From Bradyrhizobium sp. 21 (GTDB lineage Bacteria > Pseudomonadota > Alphaproteobacteria > Rhizobiales > Xanthobacteraceae), in the NCBI RefSeq assembly GCF_023073335.1, contig NZ_JADPJG010000023.1, positions 766 to 64,765 on the forward strand: a stretch of 64,000 nt of DNA. The letters run 5' to 3'. The translations under genes and the position numbers were made by a program. Numbering within the stretch: the first letter of the stretch is position 1; every line of letters begins with the position of its first letter. Of this stretch, positions 28,759-36,053 are shown piece after piece. Below the pieces are notes generated by a model, which was not told the DNA's origin, did no database searches, and worked only from the letters and a program-made list of their open reading frames with translations.

Positions 28759-28841
28759 GCCCGTCCTCCCACTGGTTGCGATCAAGGCTATGCTATGCGT
28801 AATGTCCTGAAAAGCACTCCTTCGAGGAAACGGCTCACAAG

Positions 28842-29825
28842 GTGATAAGAGTTTTTGGACGAACATTGGCGCTCGCGACGACGCTGGCGTTAACGCCAGC
28901 CGCAACCTGCCACGCCGCGGATACCATCCGCCTTGCGGTACAGAAGACCGGAACATTCTCCTGGGAGCTGGCCGCGATCCGCGCCGGTGGCCTCGACAAG
29001 GAGGCCGACCTGTCACTCGACGTCTCCGAGCTTGCGAGCCCCGAGGCCGGCAAGATCGCGCTCCGCGCCGGCAGTGCCGACATCATCCTGTCCGACTGGC
29101 TGTGGGTGTCGCGCGAGCGCGGGCTCGGCGCCAAGCTCACCTTCTATCCCTATTCCAGCGCGCTCGGCGCGGTCATGGTGCCCGCGTCCTCGCCGATCAA
29201 GTCGCTCGCCGATCTGAAGGGCCGCAAGCTCGCCATTGGCGGTGGTCCCATCGACAAGAGTTGGCTGCTGCTCCAGGCGCGGATGAAGCAGGACGGCATC
29301 GACCTGAAGTCGGAGGCGACCATCGTCTATGGCGCCCCGCCACTGATCGCCGCCAAGTCGCTCGACGGCGAGATGGATGCGAGCCTCAACTTCTGGAATT
29401 TCTGCGCCCAACTCGAGGCCAAGGGTTTCAGGCGCCTTGCCGGCATCGAGGATATTTTGCCGGAGTTGGGGGCCAAGGGAGCGGTCTCCGCTGTCGGCTA
29501 CGTCTTCGACGAGAGCTGGGCGGCAAGCCATCGCGACGCAGTGGCGCGCTTCATCGCGATGACCCGCAAGGCCAAGCAGTTGCTGATCACATCCGATGCG
29601 GCCTGGGACAAGATCGCGCCGCTCACCGGAGCGACCGATCCGGCCATGCTCAAGACCTATCGCGAGCGCTACCGCGACGGCATTCCGCGCCGAAGCATCG
29701 ACGACGAGGAAAAAGACGCGCGCGTGCTCTACCGCGTGCTCGCCGAGACCGGCGGACGCGACCTGGTCGGGCCGGCGGCCGAGCTCGATCCCGGCACGTT
29801 CTATCACGCAGTCCCCGGAGACTGA
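28842..29825 (+). CDS. ABC transporter substrate-binding protein (SsuA/NitT family)
   Basis: A 327-residue periplasmic protein starting at a GTG, with a signal peptide ending TCHAAD. The body is of the sulfonate/nitrate/taurine binding type: GSADIILSDWLWVSRERGLG, SPIKSLADLKGRKLAIGGGP and DGEMDASLNFWNFCAQLEAK. The Ser-Asp-Trp-Leu-Trp block in the ligand cleft differs from ordinary taurine or nitrate receptors. The permease gene starts 1 base after its stop. The ligand is unknown. The position inside the quinoprotein island suggests uptake of something the dehydrogenases need or oxidise. Confidence 0.85.
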   Translation: MIRVFGRTLALATTLALTPAATCHAADTIRLAVQKTGTFSWELAAIRAGGLDKEADLSLDVSELASPEAGKIALRAGSADIILSDWLWVSRERGLGAKLTFYPYSSALGAVMVPASSPIKSLADLKGRKLAIGGGPIDKSWLLLQARMKQDGIDLKSEATIVYGAPPLIAAKSLDGEMDASLNFWNFCAQLEAKGFRRLAGIEDILPELGAKGAVSAVGYVFDESWAASHRDAVARFIAMTRKAKQLLITSDAAWDKIAPLTGATDPAMLKTYRERYRDGIPRRSIDDEEKDARVLYRVLAETGGRDLVGPAAELDPGTFYHAVPGD

Positions 29826-29826
29826 G

Positions 29827-30564
29827 GTGCTGCGTCTTCTCTCGTTTGCCTTGTTCCTCGCGATCTGGTGGATTGCCGCGTTGTTCGTCGGCGCCGCAAA
29901 GCTGCCCTCCCCGCCCGCCGTGCTCAATGTCATCATCGCGGAAGCCGCGAGCGGCGCGCTGTTCCTGCATCTCGGCGCCACGCTCGCGCGCGTCACCCTC
30001 GCCTTCGTGCTGGCGATGTCGCTCGGCAGCGCCATCGGCTACCTGATGGGACGGGTGAAGCTTGCGGACCGCCTCGGCGATCCCTGGCTGATCCTGCTGC
30101 TGAACCTCCCGGCGCTGGTCGTGATCGTGCTGGCCTATATCTGGGCGGGGCTCACCGAAGCCGCCGCGATCGCGGCGATCGCCATCAACAAGCTGCCAAC
30201 CGCCGTCGTCACCTTGCGCGAGGGCACCCGCGCGCTCGACCGCTCGCTCGACGAGATGGCGACCGTATTCGCGATGCCGCGCTGGCGTGCCTTCCGCCAC
30301 GTCGTGCTGCCGCAGCTGGCGCCCTATATCGCAGCCTCAGCCCGCTCCGGTCTGTCGCTGGTGTGGAAGATCGTGCTGGTCGCCGAACTCCTGGGACGGC
30401 CTAACGGTGTCGGCTTCGAGATCGGCGTCGCCTTCCAGCTGTTCGACACGCCGCGTCTGCTGGCTTATTCGCTGACCTTCGCCGCCGTCGTGCTCGTCAT
30501 CGAAACCTTGCTGGTGCAGCCGTTCGAGGCCCGCGCAACGCGGTGGCGGCCCCGTGCGGCTTGA
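29827..30564 (+). CDS. ABC transporter permease (SsuC-type)
   Basis: A 245-residue permease starting at a GTG directly after the binding-protein stop. It has six hydrophobic segments and the EAA-type loop DEMATVFAMPRWRAFRHVVL followed by PQLAPYIAASARSGLSLVWK. The loop contacts the ATPase. It overlaps the ATPase gene by 11 bases, so the three genes form one transcript. It belongs to the binding-protein-dependent transporter family for sulfonates, nitrate or related anions; its actual cargo is unknown. Confidence 0.86.
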   Translation: MLRLLSFALFLAIWWIAALFVGAAKLPSPPAVLNVIIAEAASGALFLHLGATLARVTLAFVLAMSLGSAIGYLMGRVKLADRLGDPWLILLLNLPALVVIVLAYIWAGLTEAAAIAAIAINKLPTAVVTLREGTRALDRSLDEMATVFAMPRWRAFRHVVLPQLAPYIAASARSGLSLVWKIVLVAELLGRPNGVGFEIGVAFQLFDTPRLLAYSLTFAAVVLVIETLLVQPFEARATRWRPRAA

Positions 30565-31264
30565 GGTCGATATCACAGGCAAGACCTTCAGGAGTGCCGC
30601 GGGCGAAACCCACGAGGTGCTGGCGCCGGTCAAGTTCGCGCTTCAATCCGGCGAAGTCGGCGTGCTGATCGGCCCGTCCGGCTGCGGCAAGAGCACGATG
30701 CTGCGCATCATCCTCGGGCTCGACCGCGATTTTCGCGGGACCGTCGCGCGGCCACCGGAAGCGCGGATCGGGATGGTGTTTCAGGAGCCGCGGCTGTTGC
30801 CGTGGCGCTCGGTCGAGCAGAACGTGCGGCTTGCGGCCCCCGATATCACTGATGCGAAGCTCGCCGAGCTGTTCAGGATCCTCGAACTGGATGCGCATCG
30901 CAGCCATTTTCCCGGCGAATTGTCATTAGGGTTGGCCCGGCGGGTCGCGCTCGCCCGCGCATTTGCGGTGGAGCCCGATCTGCTCGTGCTCGACGAGCCC
31001 CTCGCCTCGCTCGACGACGCACTCGCCGGCCGCCTGCGGGACGAGATCGCGACGCTGGTGGCGCGCCGTCCGGTGATGACGCTGCTCGTCACCCACAGCC
31101 TGGATGATGCGATCCGGCTCGCCGACCGCCTGTTCCTGCTGTCGCCGCGACCGGCACGCATCGTGCGGGAGGTGCCGATCGCCATCCCACGCGCGGAGCG
31201 CAGCGAGGCCGAGCTCGGCAGGATCAAGGCCGATCTCGCGGCGCCACCGCTTGAATCGAAATGA
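30554..31264 (+). CDS. ABC transporter ATP-binding protein (SsuB-type)
   Basis: A 236-residue ATPase. Walker A is GPSGCGKSTML, the Q-loop is MVFQEPRLLPWRSVEQN, Walker B is LLVLDEPLASLD and the switch is LLVTHSLDDA. The signature is LSLGLARRVALARA, not LSGGQ, so the second glycine is kept but the first and the glutamine are lost. The start is a GTG. It is the energy unit of the transporter encoded just upstream. The altered signature may be tolerated, since Ser and one Gly remain. Confidence 0.87.
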   Translation: MRLEVDITGKTFRSAAGETHEVLAPVKFALQSGEVGVLIGPSGCGKSTMLRIILGLDRDFRGTVARPPEARIGMVFQEPRLLPWRSVEQNVRLAAPDITDAKLAELFRILELDAHRSHFPGELSLGLARRVALARAFAVEPDLLVLDEPLASLDDALAGRLRDEIATLVARRPVMTLLVTHSLDDAIRLADRLFLLSPRPARIVREVPIAIPRAERSEAELGRIKADLAAPPLESK

Positions 31265-31310
31265 GAACTCGTGGTCAACTGAACCCAACGAGATTGTCGA
31301 GGAGGTTCAC

Positions 31311-31664
31311 ATGCGGCGTACGCTGATTGCGATCGGCATCCTGTTGGTTGCGATGCCGGGCGCGGCGCTCGCGCAAGCGAAGGGCAAAGGCATCCGGCTC
31401 TGGAATCTGACCACGGAGACGATCTCCGGCTTCCAGCTCTCGCCGGCCGGCAAGACCGAGTGGGGACCGAACCAGTGCCTGAACGACAAGGACAAGGAGG
31501 TCGACCACGACGAGCGGCTGCGCATCACCGGGATCGAGCCCGGCCGCTACGACGCCAGGGTCAGCTATGCCAATGCACGCCAGTGCATCGTCCGCGACAT
31601 CGAGATCAAGGCCGATGCGGTGTTCTCGATCGCGGACAAGGATCTGAAGGACTGCAGCAAGTAG
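31311..31664 (+). CDS. Small exported beta-rich protein of unknown function
   Basis: A 117-residue protein with a signal peptide ending ALAQA. The mature part reads IRLWNLTTETISGFQLSPAG, KTEWGPNQCLNDKD and YANARQCIVRDIEIKADAVF and ends DLKDCSK. Three cysteines, a short immunoglobulin-like run of strands and an acidic DKDKEVDHDE stretch are visible. The acidic stretch might bind a cation. A strong ribosome site (GAGGAGGTTCAC) precedes the ATG. It follows the ABC operon by 46 bases. No family name is known to me. Confidence 0.68.
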   Translation: MRRTLIAIGILLVAMPGAALAQAKGKGIRLWNLTTETISGFQLSPAGKTEWGPNQCLNDKDKEVDHDERLRITGIEPGRYDARVSYANARQCIVRDIEIKADAVFSIADKDLKDCSK

Positions 31665-31672
31665 TGCTGCTG

Positions 31673-31779
31673 CCCTCATCCTGAGGAGCCTGCGGAGCAG
31701 GCGTCTCGAAGGATGGCCACCGGCGACAGCCGGGCCTTCATGGTTCGAGACGCGCGTTCCGCGCTCCTCACCATGAGGG
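31673..31779. repeat. Long dispersed inverted repeat of Bradyrhizobium type
   Basis: CCCTCATCCTGAGGAGC at the left pairs imperfectly with GCTCCTCACCATGAGGG at the right. Inner arms (AGGCGTCTCGAAGGATGG against CATGGTTCGAGACGCGCG) extend the palindrome. The sequence is of a kind widely repeated between genes in this genus. Confidence 0.75.
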
Positions 31780-31788
31780 TTGTGGGCG

Positions 31789-31998
31789 TCACGCCTTGTC
31801 GTTCCGATGCGGATATTCGCAGCGCCATCGCACCGCCTGCCACTTCGGATGGTCGCCGATCCATTGCGCGATATAGGGCGGCGCGGCCATCGCGCATTGC
31901 GTCGGCGACCCCGCATAGTTGAACACCAGATGCTGCTCCTCGCAGGTCGCAGGCGAGAGCAGCGCACACACAGTCACCACCAGGTCGATCGGGTTCAT
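31789..31998 (-). CDS. Small cysteine-containing hypothetical protein
   Basis: A 69-residue protein starting MNPIDLVVTVCALLSPATCE. It continues EQHLVFNYAGSPTQCAMAAP and DHPKWQAVRWRCEYP. The first 15 residues are hydrophobic, so it may be secreted or membrane-tethered. Four cysteines could form two disulfides. GAGGATC precedes the ATG. It resembles short proteins seen repeatedly in Bradyrhizobium. The function is unknown. Confidence 0.6.
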   Translation of the reverse strand: MNPIDLVVTVCALLSPATCEEQHLVFNYAGSPTQCAMAAPPYIAQWIGDHPKWQAVRWRCEYPHRNDKA

Positions 31999-32104
31999 GC
32001 CGGGATCCTCGCAAAGGCGATCAAGATTAGCACCAAAGGTTACGTTCCACGGAGGGGGAAGTTTCAATCCGGCGCGAGAGAGGGGCCGCCGGGAACTCGC
32101 CTTC

Positions 32105-33010
32105 CTAGAAATTCACACCGAACACCAATCTCGCCTGATGCCGCTCGAAATTGACGAGGTCGAGATTGCCGCCTGCCCCGGCCGGACGCCCCCAGGCCTG
32201 CATGCTCCAGCTCATGGTCAGCCGCGCGCGCTCGGACAGCTGGAAATAAGCGGTCGGACCGACGAACAGCGCCTGGCCTGCGAACTCGCCGAGACCGATG
32301 CCTTCGTACTGCCGGAAGTAGCGCACCTCGCCGCCGAGCAGCACATCGGGCCGCACACGTACCATGCCCGCGAAGGCCGCGCCGATGGTGGAGCTTTTTT
32401 CGGACAGTCCCGCCACCTCGAAGCGCGCCCATTCGGGCTGATAGATCAAATTGAGCGCTCCTATGGCGAAGTTCGGGATCAGCTCGCGATCGAAGGCGAG
32501 CGTGAAATCGGTGCCGTACATGCGCCCTTTCGCGCCGCTGGTCTCGTCGATACGGTCGCCATGGAGCTCGGCGGCGACAGTCAGGCCAAACGGCGCACGC
32601 TCGCGGTCGAGCAGGCGATAGCGCAGGTCGAGCGAGGCGCCCTGAAAATTGAACTGGCGGCGGTCGTCGATATCGGGGACGCCGGTGATGTCGTGCAGCG
32701 TGGCGGTCCCGCCGACCTCGATGCGGAAGTTCGGCAGCGGCACGATCTCGATCTCGACCTCCTGGGACAGCGCGCGATAGGTCCCGCCGCCCTTGCCGAA
32801 GCGCCCCGTCGTTTGGGTCTGGAATTCGCGCTCGCCGGGATTGCCGACATCGGTGCCGATCATGAAGCCGAAGATATGCTCGGTATCAAAACCCTCTTCG
32901 GCGCTGACGCATGCCGGCACGAGCGCGACGGTGCAGGCGGCTATGGTCCGGACTATAGGGGCTCTCGCGCGCATCCCCGACACTACCACGGCTTCGACGG
33001 CGTTTGCCAT
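32105..33010 (-). CDS. Outer-membrane beta-barrel-like protein beside pqqA
   Basis: A protein of up to 301 residues (an ATG at 32974 would give 289). It has a hydrophobic export segment (TIAACTVALVPACVSAEEGF) and many alternating strands, and ends with an aromatic residue (RHQARLVFGVNF), as outer-membrane barrels do. Strands such as LSQEVEIEIVPLPNFRIEVG and ALFVGPTAYFQLSERARLTM support this. It begins shortly after pqqA on the same strand and may share its transcript. It could serve as a channel for a substrate, metal complex or PQQ, but no family name is recognised. Confidence 0.7.
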   Translation of the reverse strand: MANAVEAVVVSGMRARAPIVRTIAACTVALVPACVSAEEGFDTEHIFGFMIGTDVGNPGEREFQTQTTGRFGKGGGTYRALSQEVEIEIVPLPNFRIEVGGTATLHDITGVPDIDDRRQFNFQGASLDLRYRLLDRERAPFGLTVAAELHGDRIDETSGAKGRMYGTDFTLAFDRELIPNFAIGALNLIYQPEWARFEVAGLSEKSSTIGAAFAGMVRVRPDVLLGGEVRYFRQYEGIGLGEFAGQALFVGPTAYFQLSERARLTMSWSMQAWGRPAGAGGNLDLVNFERHQARLVFGVNF

Positions 33011-33034
33011 CGAAGCCGCGGCAGGTCGTCAGTC

Positions 33035-33115
33035 TTACTTGCGCGAAGCGCAGGCGTACATGTTGATTTCCATGCCGACCGGCACTTCCACGATCTTCGG
33101 AGCTTTCCAGGCCAT
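33035..33115 (-). CDS. pqqA: PqqA, precursor peptide of pyrroloquinoline quinone
   Basis: A 26-residue peptide, MAWKAPKIVEVPVGMEINMY followed by ACASRK. It contains the defining Glu16-x3-Tyr20 pair (GMEINMY) whose side chains are cross-linked by PqqE to form the PQQ skeleton. GGGAGACCC lies before the ATG. It is the substrate of PqqB-E, but none of those genes is next to it; an outer-membrane barrel gene follows instead. It is most likely an additional pqqA copy placed beside the quinoprotein genes to supply cofactor on demand. Confidence 0.93.
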   Translation of the reverse strand: MAWKAPKIVEVPVGMEINMYACASRK

Positions 33116-33286
33116 TCGGGGTCTCCCAAGGGATAGAGCGCGACATCGCGCGGGCCGAAACCTAGGGCTGCCTCACGCACAGCGCAAGCCTGGAATCGGA
33201 CCACTGCTACTGCGAACTGTCGCATCGCGCTCGCAAATTTCCCTCTCGGGCAAAACGCCTTCGCTCCCAGTCAAGCGCGACTGCTC

Positions 33287-33679
33287 TCACCGCAACAATC
33301 GCTGCAGCGCGCGGCCGGCGCGCGAGTTCAGCTCCTTCGCATCCAGCGTTCCGTCCTTGTCGGGATTCGCTGCGTTGAAGCGCTGCTCCACCACCGAGAG
33401 ATATTCGTCGAGCGTGAGAGTCCCGTCGCGATCGGGATCGGCGGCAGCGAGTTCTTTCGCCGTTAACCGTCCGCGCAACTCGCGCGCGTCGAGCGTGCCG
33501 TCGTGATCGGGATCGAGCTTGGCGAATAACGCGGCGGCGGCCTTCTTCACTTCGGCAAGATCGAGTGTGCCGTCATTGTCGGTGTCGAACATTTTTACGG
33601 AGCTGCCGGATGCCGACCAGGCCGGACCGGACAGCACTGCCATCGTGAGCGCAAGCGCAACAGAACGACGCGATATCAT
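33287..33679 (-). CDS. lanM: Lanmodulin-like four-EF-hand lanthanide-binding protein
   Basis: A 130-residue periplasmic protein with a signal peptide (MISRRSVALALTMAVLSGPA, then WSAS) and four 12-residue EF loops at 32-43, 56-67, 81-92 and 105-116. Loops 2-4 have proline at position 2 (DPDHDGTLDARE, DPDRDGTLTLDE, NPDKDGTLDAKE) and loop 4 begins with Asn. Spacers between loops are only 12-13 residues. Both traits, and the ending AGRALQRLLR, mark lanmodulin rather than calmodulin. Loop 1 has Thr at position 2. Lanmodulin binds rare-earth ions very tightly. The gene is divergent from a lanthanide-type PQQ dehydrogenase. GGGAGG precedes the ATG at 33679. Confidence 0.88.
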   Translation of the reverse strand: MISRRSVALALTMAVLSGPAWSASGSSVKMFDTDNDGTLDLAEVKKAAAALFAKLDPDHDGTLDARELRGRLTAKELAAADPDRDGTLTLDEYLSVVEQRFNAANPDKDGTLDAKELNSRAGRALQRLLR

Positions 33680-34021
33680 CAAAACCTCCCTAACCAAGAG
33701 CCCAGATTCGAGCCGGATCGAAACGACATAAGTCCACAAGCGGGCTTCGGTTCAAGCCCCGAATTGCAGCCGGCGCACCGCACAACTCGCGGAACCCGAG
33801 AGGCTGCGCGCGGCGGCCCGCAGCGGCACTGCATCATGCCGCGGAATTTCTTCAGCGCCTGAGCGCAAGTGAGAGTCGATTGTAAGGTTTCTGTCAGGTG
33901 ACCGACATCTGGCGTCCAACATATCGGCAACACGCTTGCGACTTTCGTATTGACGCGTTTTGCATTCGGGCGGAGTGTTGCTACCGCAGCGTCAAAAGGC
34001 GCGCATATTGGGGAGGAACGG
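33680..34021. promoter_or_regulatory. Divergent control region between lanM and the PQQ dehydrogenase
   Basis: About 340 bases between divergent genes. It should hold promoters for both, and probably a shared regulator site if they respond to lanthanides together. A TTGACG at about 33955 is a possible -35 element for the rightward gene, but no matching -10 is clear. Confidence 0.4.
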
Positions 34022-35686
34022 ATGAAACGCTTTGCGATGGCCGCGAGCCTCGTCATGCTTGCATCGAATTGTGCAAATGCACAAACCAGCGAGCAGCTGG
34101 TCAAGGGCGCGACCGATACGTCGAACGTTCTCAACTACGGGATGGGCTACAATCTCCAGCGTTTCTCGACGCTGAACCAGATCAACAAGGACAGCGTCAA
34201 GAACCTTGTCCCGGTCTGGAACTACTCTTTCAACGACGATCGCAGCGAGGAATCGCAGCCGCTGGTGTACCAGGGCGTGATCTACGTGACCTCCCACAAC
34301 GCCACGATGGCGGTCGACGCCAAGACCGGCAAGCAGATCTGGAAGAGCAAGATCGAGTATCCCGCCGAGACGCCGCGCATCGTTTGCTGCGGTATCATCA
34401 ATCGCGGCGCCGCACTCTACGACGGCAAGGTGATCCGCACCACGCTCGACGCCAACGTGATCGCGCTCGACGCCAAGGACGGTAAGGAGCTGTGGCGGCA
34501 GAAGGCGGCCGACATCAAGGAAGGTTATTCGATGACGGTGGCGCCGCTGGTCGCCGACGGCGTCGTGATCACCGGCATTTCCGGCGCCGAGTTCGGCACC
34601 CGCGGCTTCATCGACGGCTGGGATCCGGCGACAGGCAAGCATCTCTGGCGCACCCATTCGATCCCCTCGCCGGACGAGCCCGGCGGCGACACCTGGAAGG
34701 GCGACACCTGGAAGCTCGGCGGTGGCTCGACCTGGATCACGGGCTCCTATGATCCCGAGCTGAACACCGTCTATTGGGGCATCGGCAATCCCGGGCCGTT
34801 CAACTCGGCGGTGCGTCCGGGCGACAATCTGTACACCTGCTCCGTGCTGGCGATGGATCCCAAGACCGGCAAGATCAAGTGGCACTACCAGTTCTCGCCG
34901 AACAATCCGTTCGACTATGACAGCGTGGCCGAGATGGTCCTCGCCGACATGAATGTCGAGGGCAAGCCGACCAAGGTGCTGATGGACGCCAACCGCAACG
35001 GCTTCTTCTACGTGCTCGACCGCACCAACGGAAAGCTGCTTGCGGCCAATCCTTACGTGAAGGTGAATTGGGCGACCGGCATCGACATGAAGACCGGTAA
35101 ACCGATGGAGACCGACGTTTCGAAAGAGGCGCGCGAGGGCAAGAAAGTCACAGTCTATCCGTCGATCCTCGGCGGCAAGAACTGGGAGCCGATGTCGTTC
35201 AACCCGCAGACCGGCCTCGCCTACGCCAACACGCTGGCCTTCGGCGGCCGGTACAAGACCGAGCCCGTTACCTTCAAGCAGGGCGAATGGTATCTCGGCA
35301 TGGACCTGACCGATCTCTGGGAGTGGGGTGACGGCCCGCGCGGCCATCTCAAGGCGATCGATCCCATGACCGGCAAGTCGAAGTGGGAAGCGCCGAGCGA
35401 CATTCCGCGCTTCTCGGGCGTGCTGTCGACGGCCGGGGGCGTCGTGTTCTCGGGCGCGCTGACCGGCGAGTTCGAGGCCTTCGACGCCGACACCGGCAAG
35501 AAGCTCTGGCAGTTCCAGACCGGCTCCGGCATCGAGGGACAACCGGTGACCTGGCAGCAGGACGGCGTGCAGTATGTCGCCGTCACCAGCGGTTATGGCG
35601 GCGTCTACTCGCTGTTTTCCGGCGACGAGCGGCTTGCCAAGGTGCCGCCCGGCGGCTCGCTGTGGGTCTTTGCGGTCAAGCAGTAA
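34022..35686 (+). CDS. PQQ-dependent alcohol dehydrogenase, lanthanide type
   Basis: A 554-residue periplasmic quinoprotein with an eight-bladed propeller. The signal peptide ends CANAQ. The vicinal disulfide that stacks on PQQ is Cys122-Cys123 in PRIVCCGIINRG. Metal ligands are Glu190 (GAEFG), Asn256 (GIGNPG) and the catalytic Asp298, followed two residues later by Asp300 (PFDYDSV). The extra Asp is the hallmark of lanthanide enzymes. It is shorter than XoxF (600) and could be a second XoxF-type or an ExaF/PedH-like enzyme; the substrate is open. It starts a coupled operon with a cytochrome c and a binding protein. GGGGAGGAACGG precedes the ATG. Confidence 0.9.
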   Translation: MKRFAMAASLVMLASNCANAQTSEQLVKGATDTSNVLNYGMGYNLQRFSTLNQINKDSVKNLVPVWNYSFNDDRSEESQPLVYQGVIYVTSHNATMAVDAKTGKQIWKSKIEYPAETPRIVCCGIINRGAALYDGKVIRTTLDANVIALDAKDGKELWRQKAADIKEGYSMTVAPLVADGVVITGISGAEFGTRGFIDGWDPATGKHLWRTHSIPSPDEPGGDTWKGDTWKLGGGSTWITGSYDPELNTVYWGIGNPGPFNSAVRPGDNLYTCSVLAMDPKTGKIKWHYQFSPNNPFDYDSVAEMVLADMNVEGKPTKVLMDANRNGFFYVLDRTNGKLLAANPYVKVNWATGIDMKTGKPMETDVSKEAREGKKVTVYPSILGGKNWEPMSFNPQTGLAYANTLAFGGRYKTEPVTFKQGEWYLGMDLTDLWEWGDGPRGHLKAIDPMTGKSKWEAPSDIPRFSGVLSTAGGVVFSGALTGEFEAFDADTGKKLWQFQTGSGIEGQPVTWQQDGVQYVAVTSGYGGVYSLFSGDERLAKVPPGGSLWVFAVKQ

Positions 35687-35696
35687 CCGCGGCGCG

Positions 35697-36053
35697 ATGC
35701 CAAGGGACGTATCTCACAGGACGGTGGCGATCTTCGCCGCCGTCGCGGTGCTCGCGGTCGCGCTTGCGGCGACCGTTCGTGCCGCGGACGACGCAACCGG
35801 CAATCCGCTTCAGGCACAGATCGACCATGGCAAGTCGACCTATGCCGAGAAATGCTCGCACTGCCACGGCCCCAATCTGATGAACCCCGGCACCATCACG
35901 CCGGACCTGCGCGCCCTTCCCGACGACAGGACACGCTTCGTCACCACGGTGAAGAACGGCAAGAACAACAAGATGCCGCCCTGGGCCGACATCCTCAGCG
36001 ACGACGAGATCGGGGCCCTCTGGGCCTTCATCTCGAGCCGGAGAAAGCCATGA
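35697..36053 (+). CDS. Periplasmic c-type cytochrome, partner of the PQQ dehydrogenase
   Basis: A 118-residue monohaem cytochrome. The signal segment is ~10-30, the haem site is Cys53-SH-Cys56-His57 (EKCSHCHGPN) and the likely sixth ligand is Met93 in KNNKMPPWADIL. It starts 10 bases after the dehydrogenase stop and overlaps the next gene by 4 bases, so it is almost certainly the electron acceptor of that enzyme. It is unrelated in length to the four-cysteine XoxG encoded at 43 kb. Confidence 0.9.
   Translation: MPRDVSHRTVAIFAAVAVLAVALAATVRAADDATGNPLQAQIDHGKSTYAEKCSHCHGPNLMNPGTITPDLRALPDDRTRFVTTVKNGKNNKMPPWADILSDDEIGALWAFISSRRKP

Noticed and set aside
33287..33679. Identity as an ordinary calcium EF-hand (calmodulin-like) protein
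   Set aside because: Loop spacing of 12-13 residues and proline at loop position 2 fit lanmodulin, not calmodulin-type pairs.
33951..33985. A TTGACG as -35 box of the PQQ dehydrogenase
   Set aside because: No matching -10 at suitable distance, so it is recorded only as a weak candidate.
34022..35686. Identity as calcium-type MxaF
   Set aside because: Asp300 two residues after the catalytic Asp marks a lanthanide enzyme, the protein is shorter than MxaF, and no mxaI small subunit is present.
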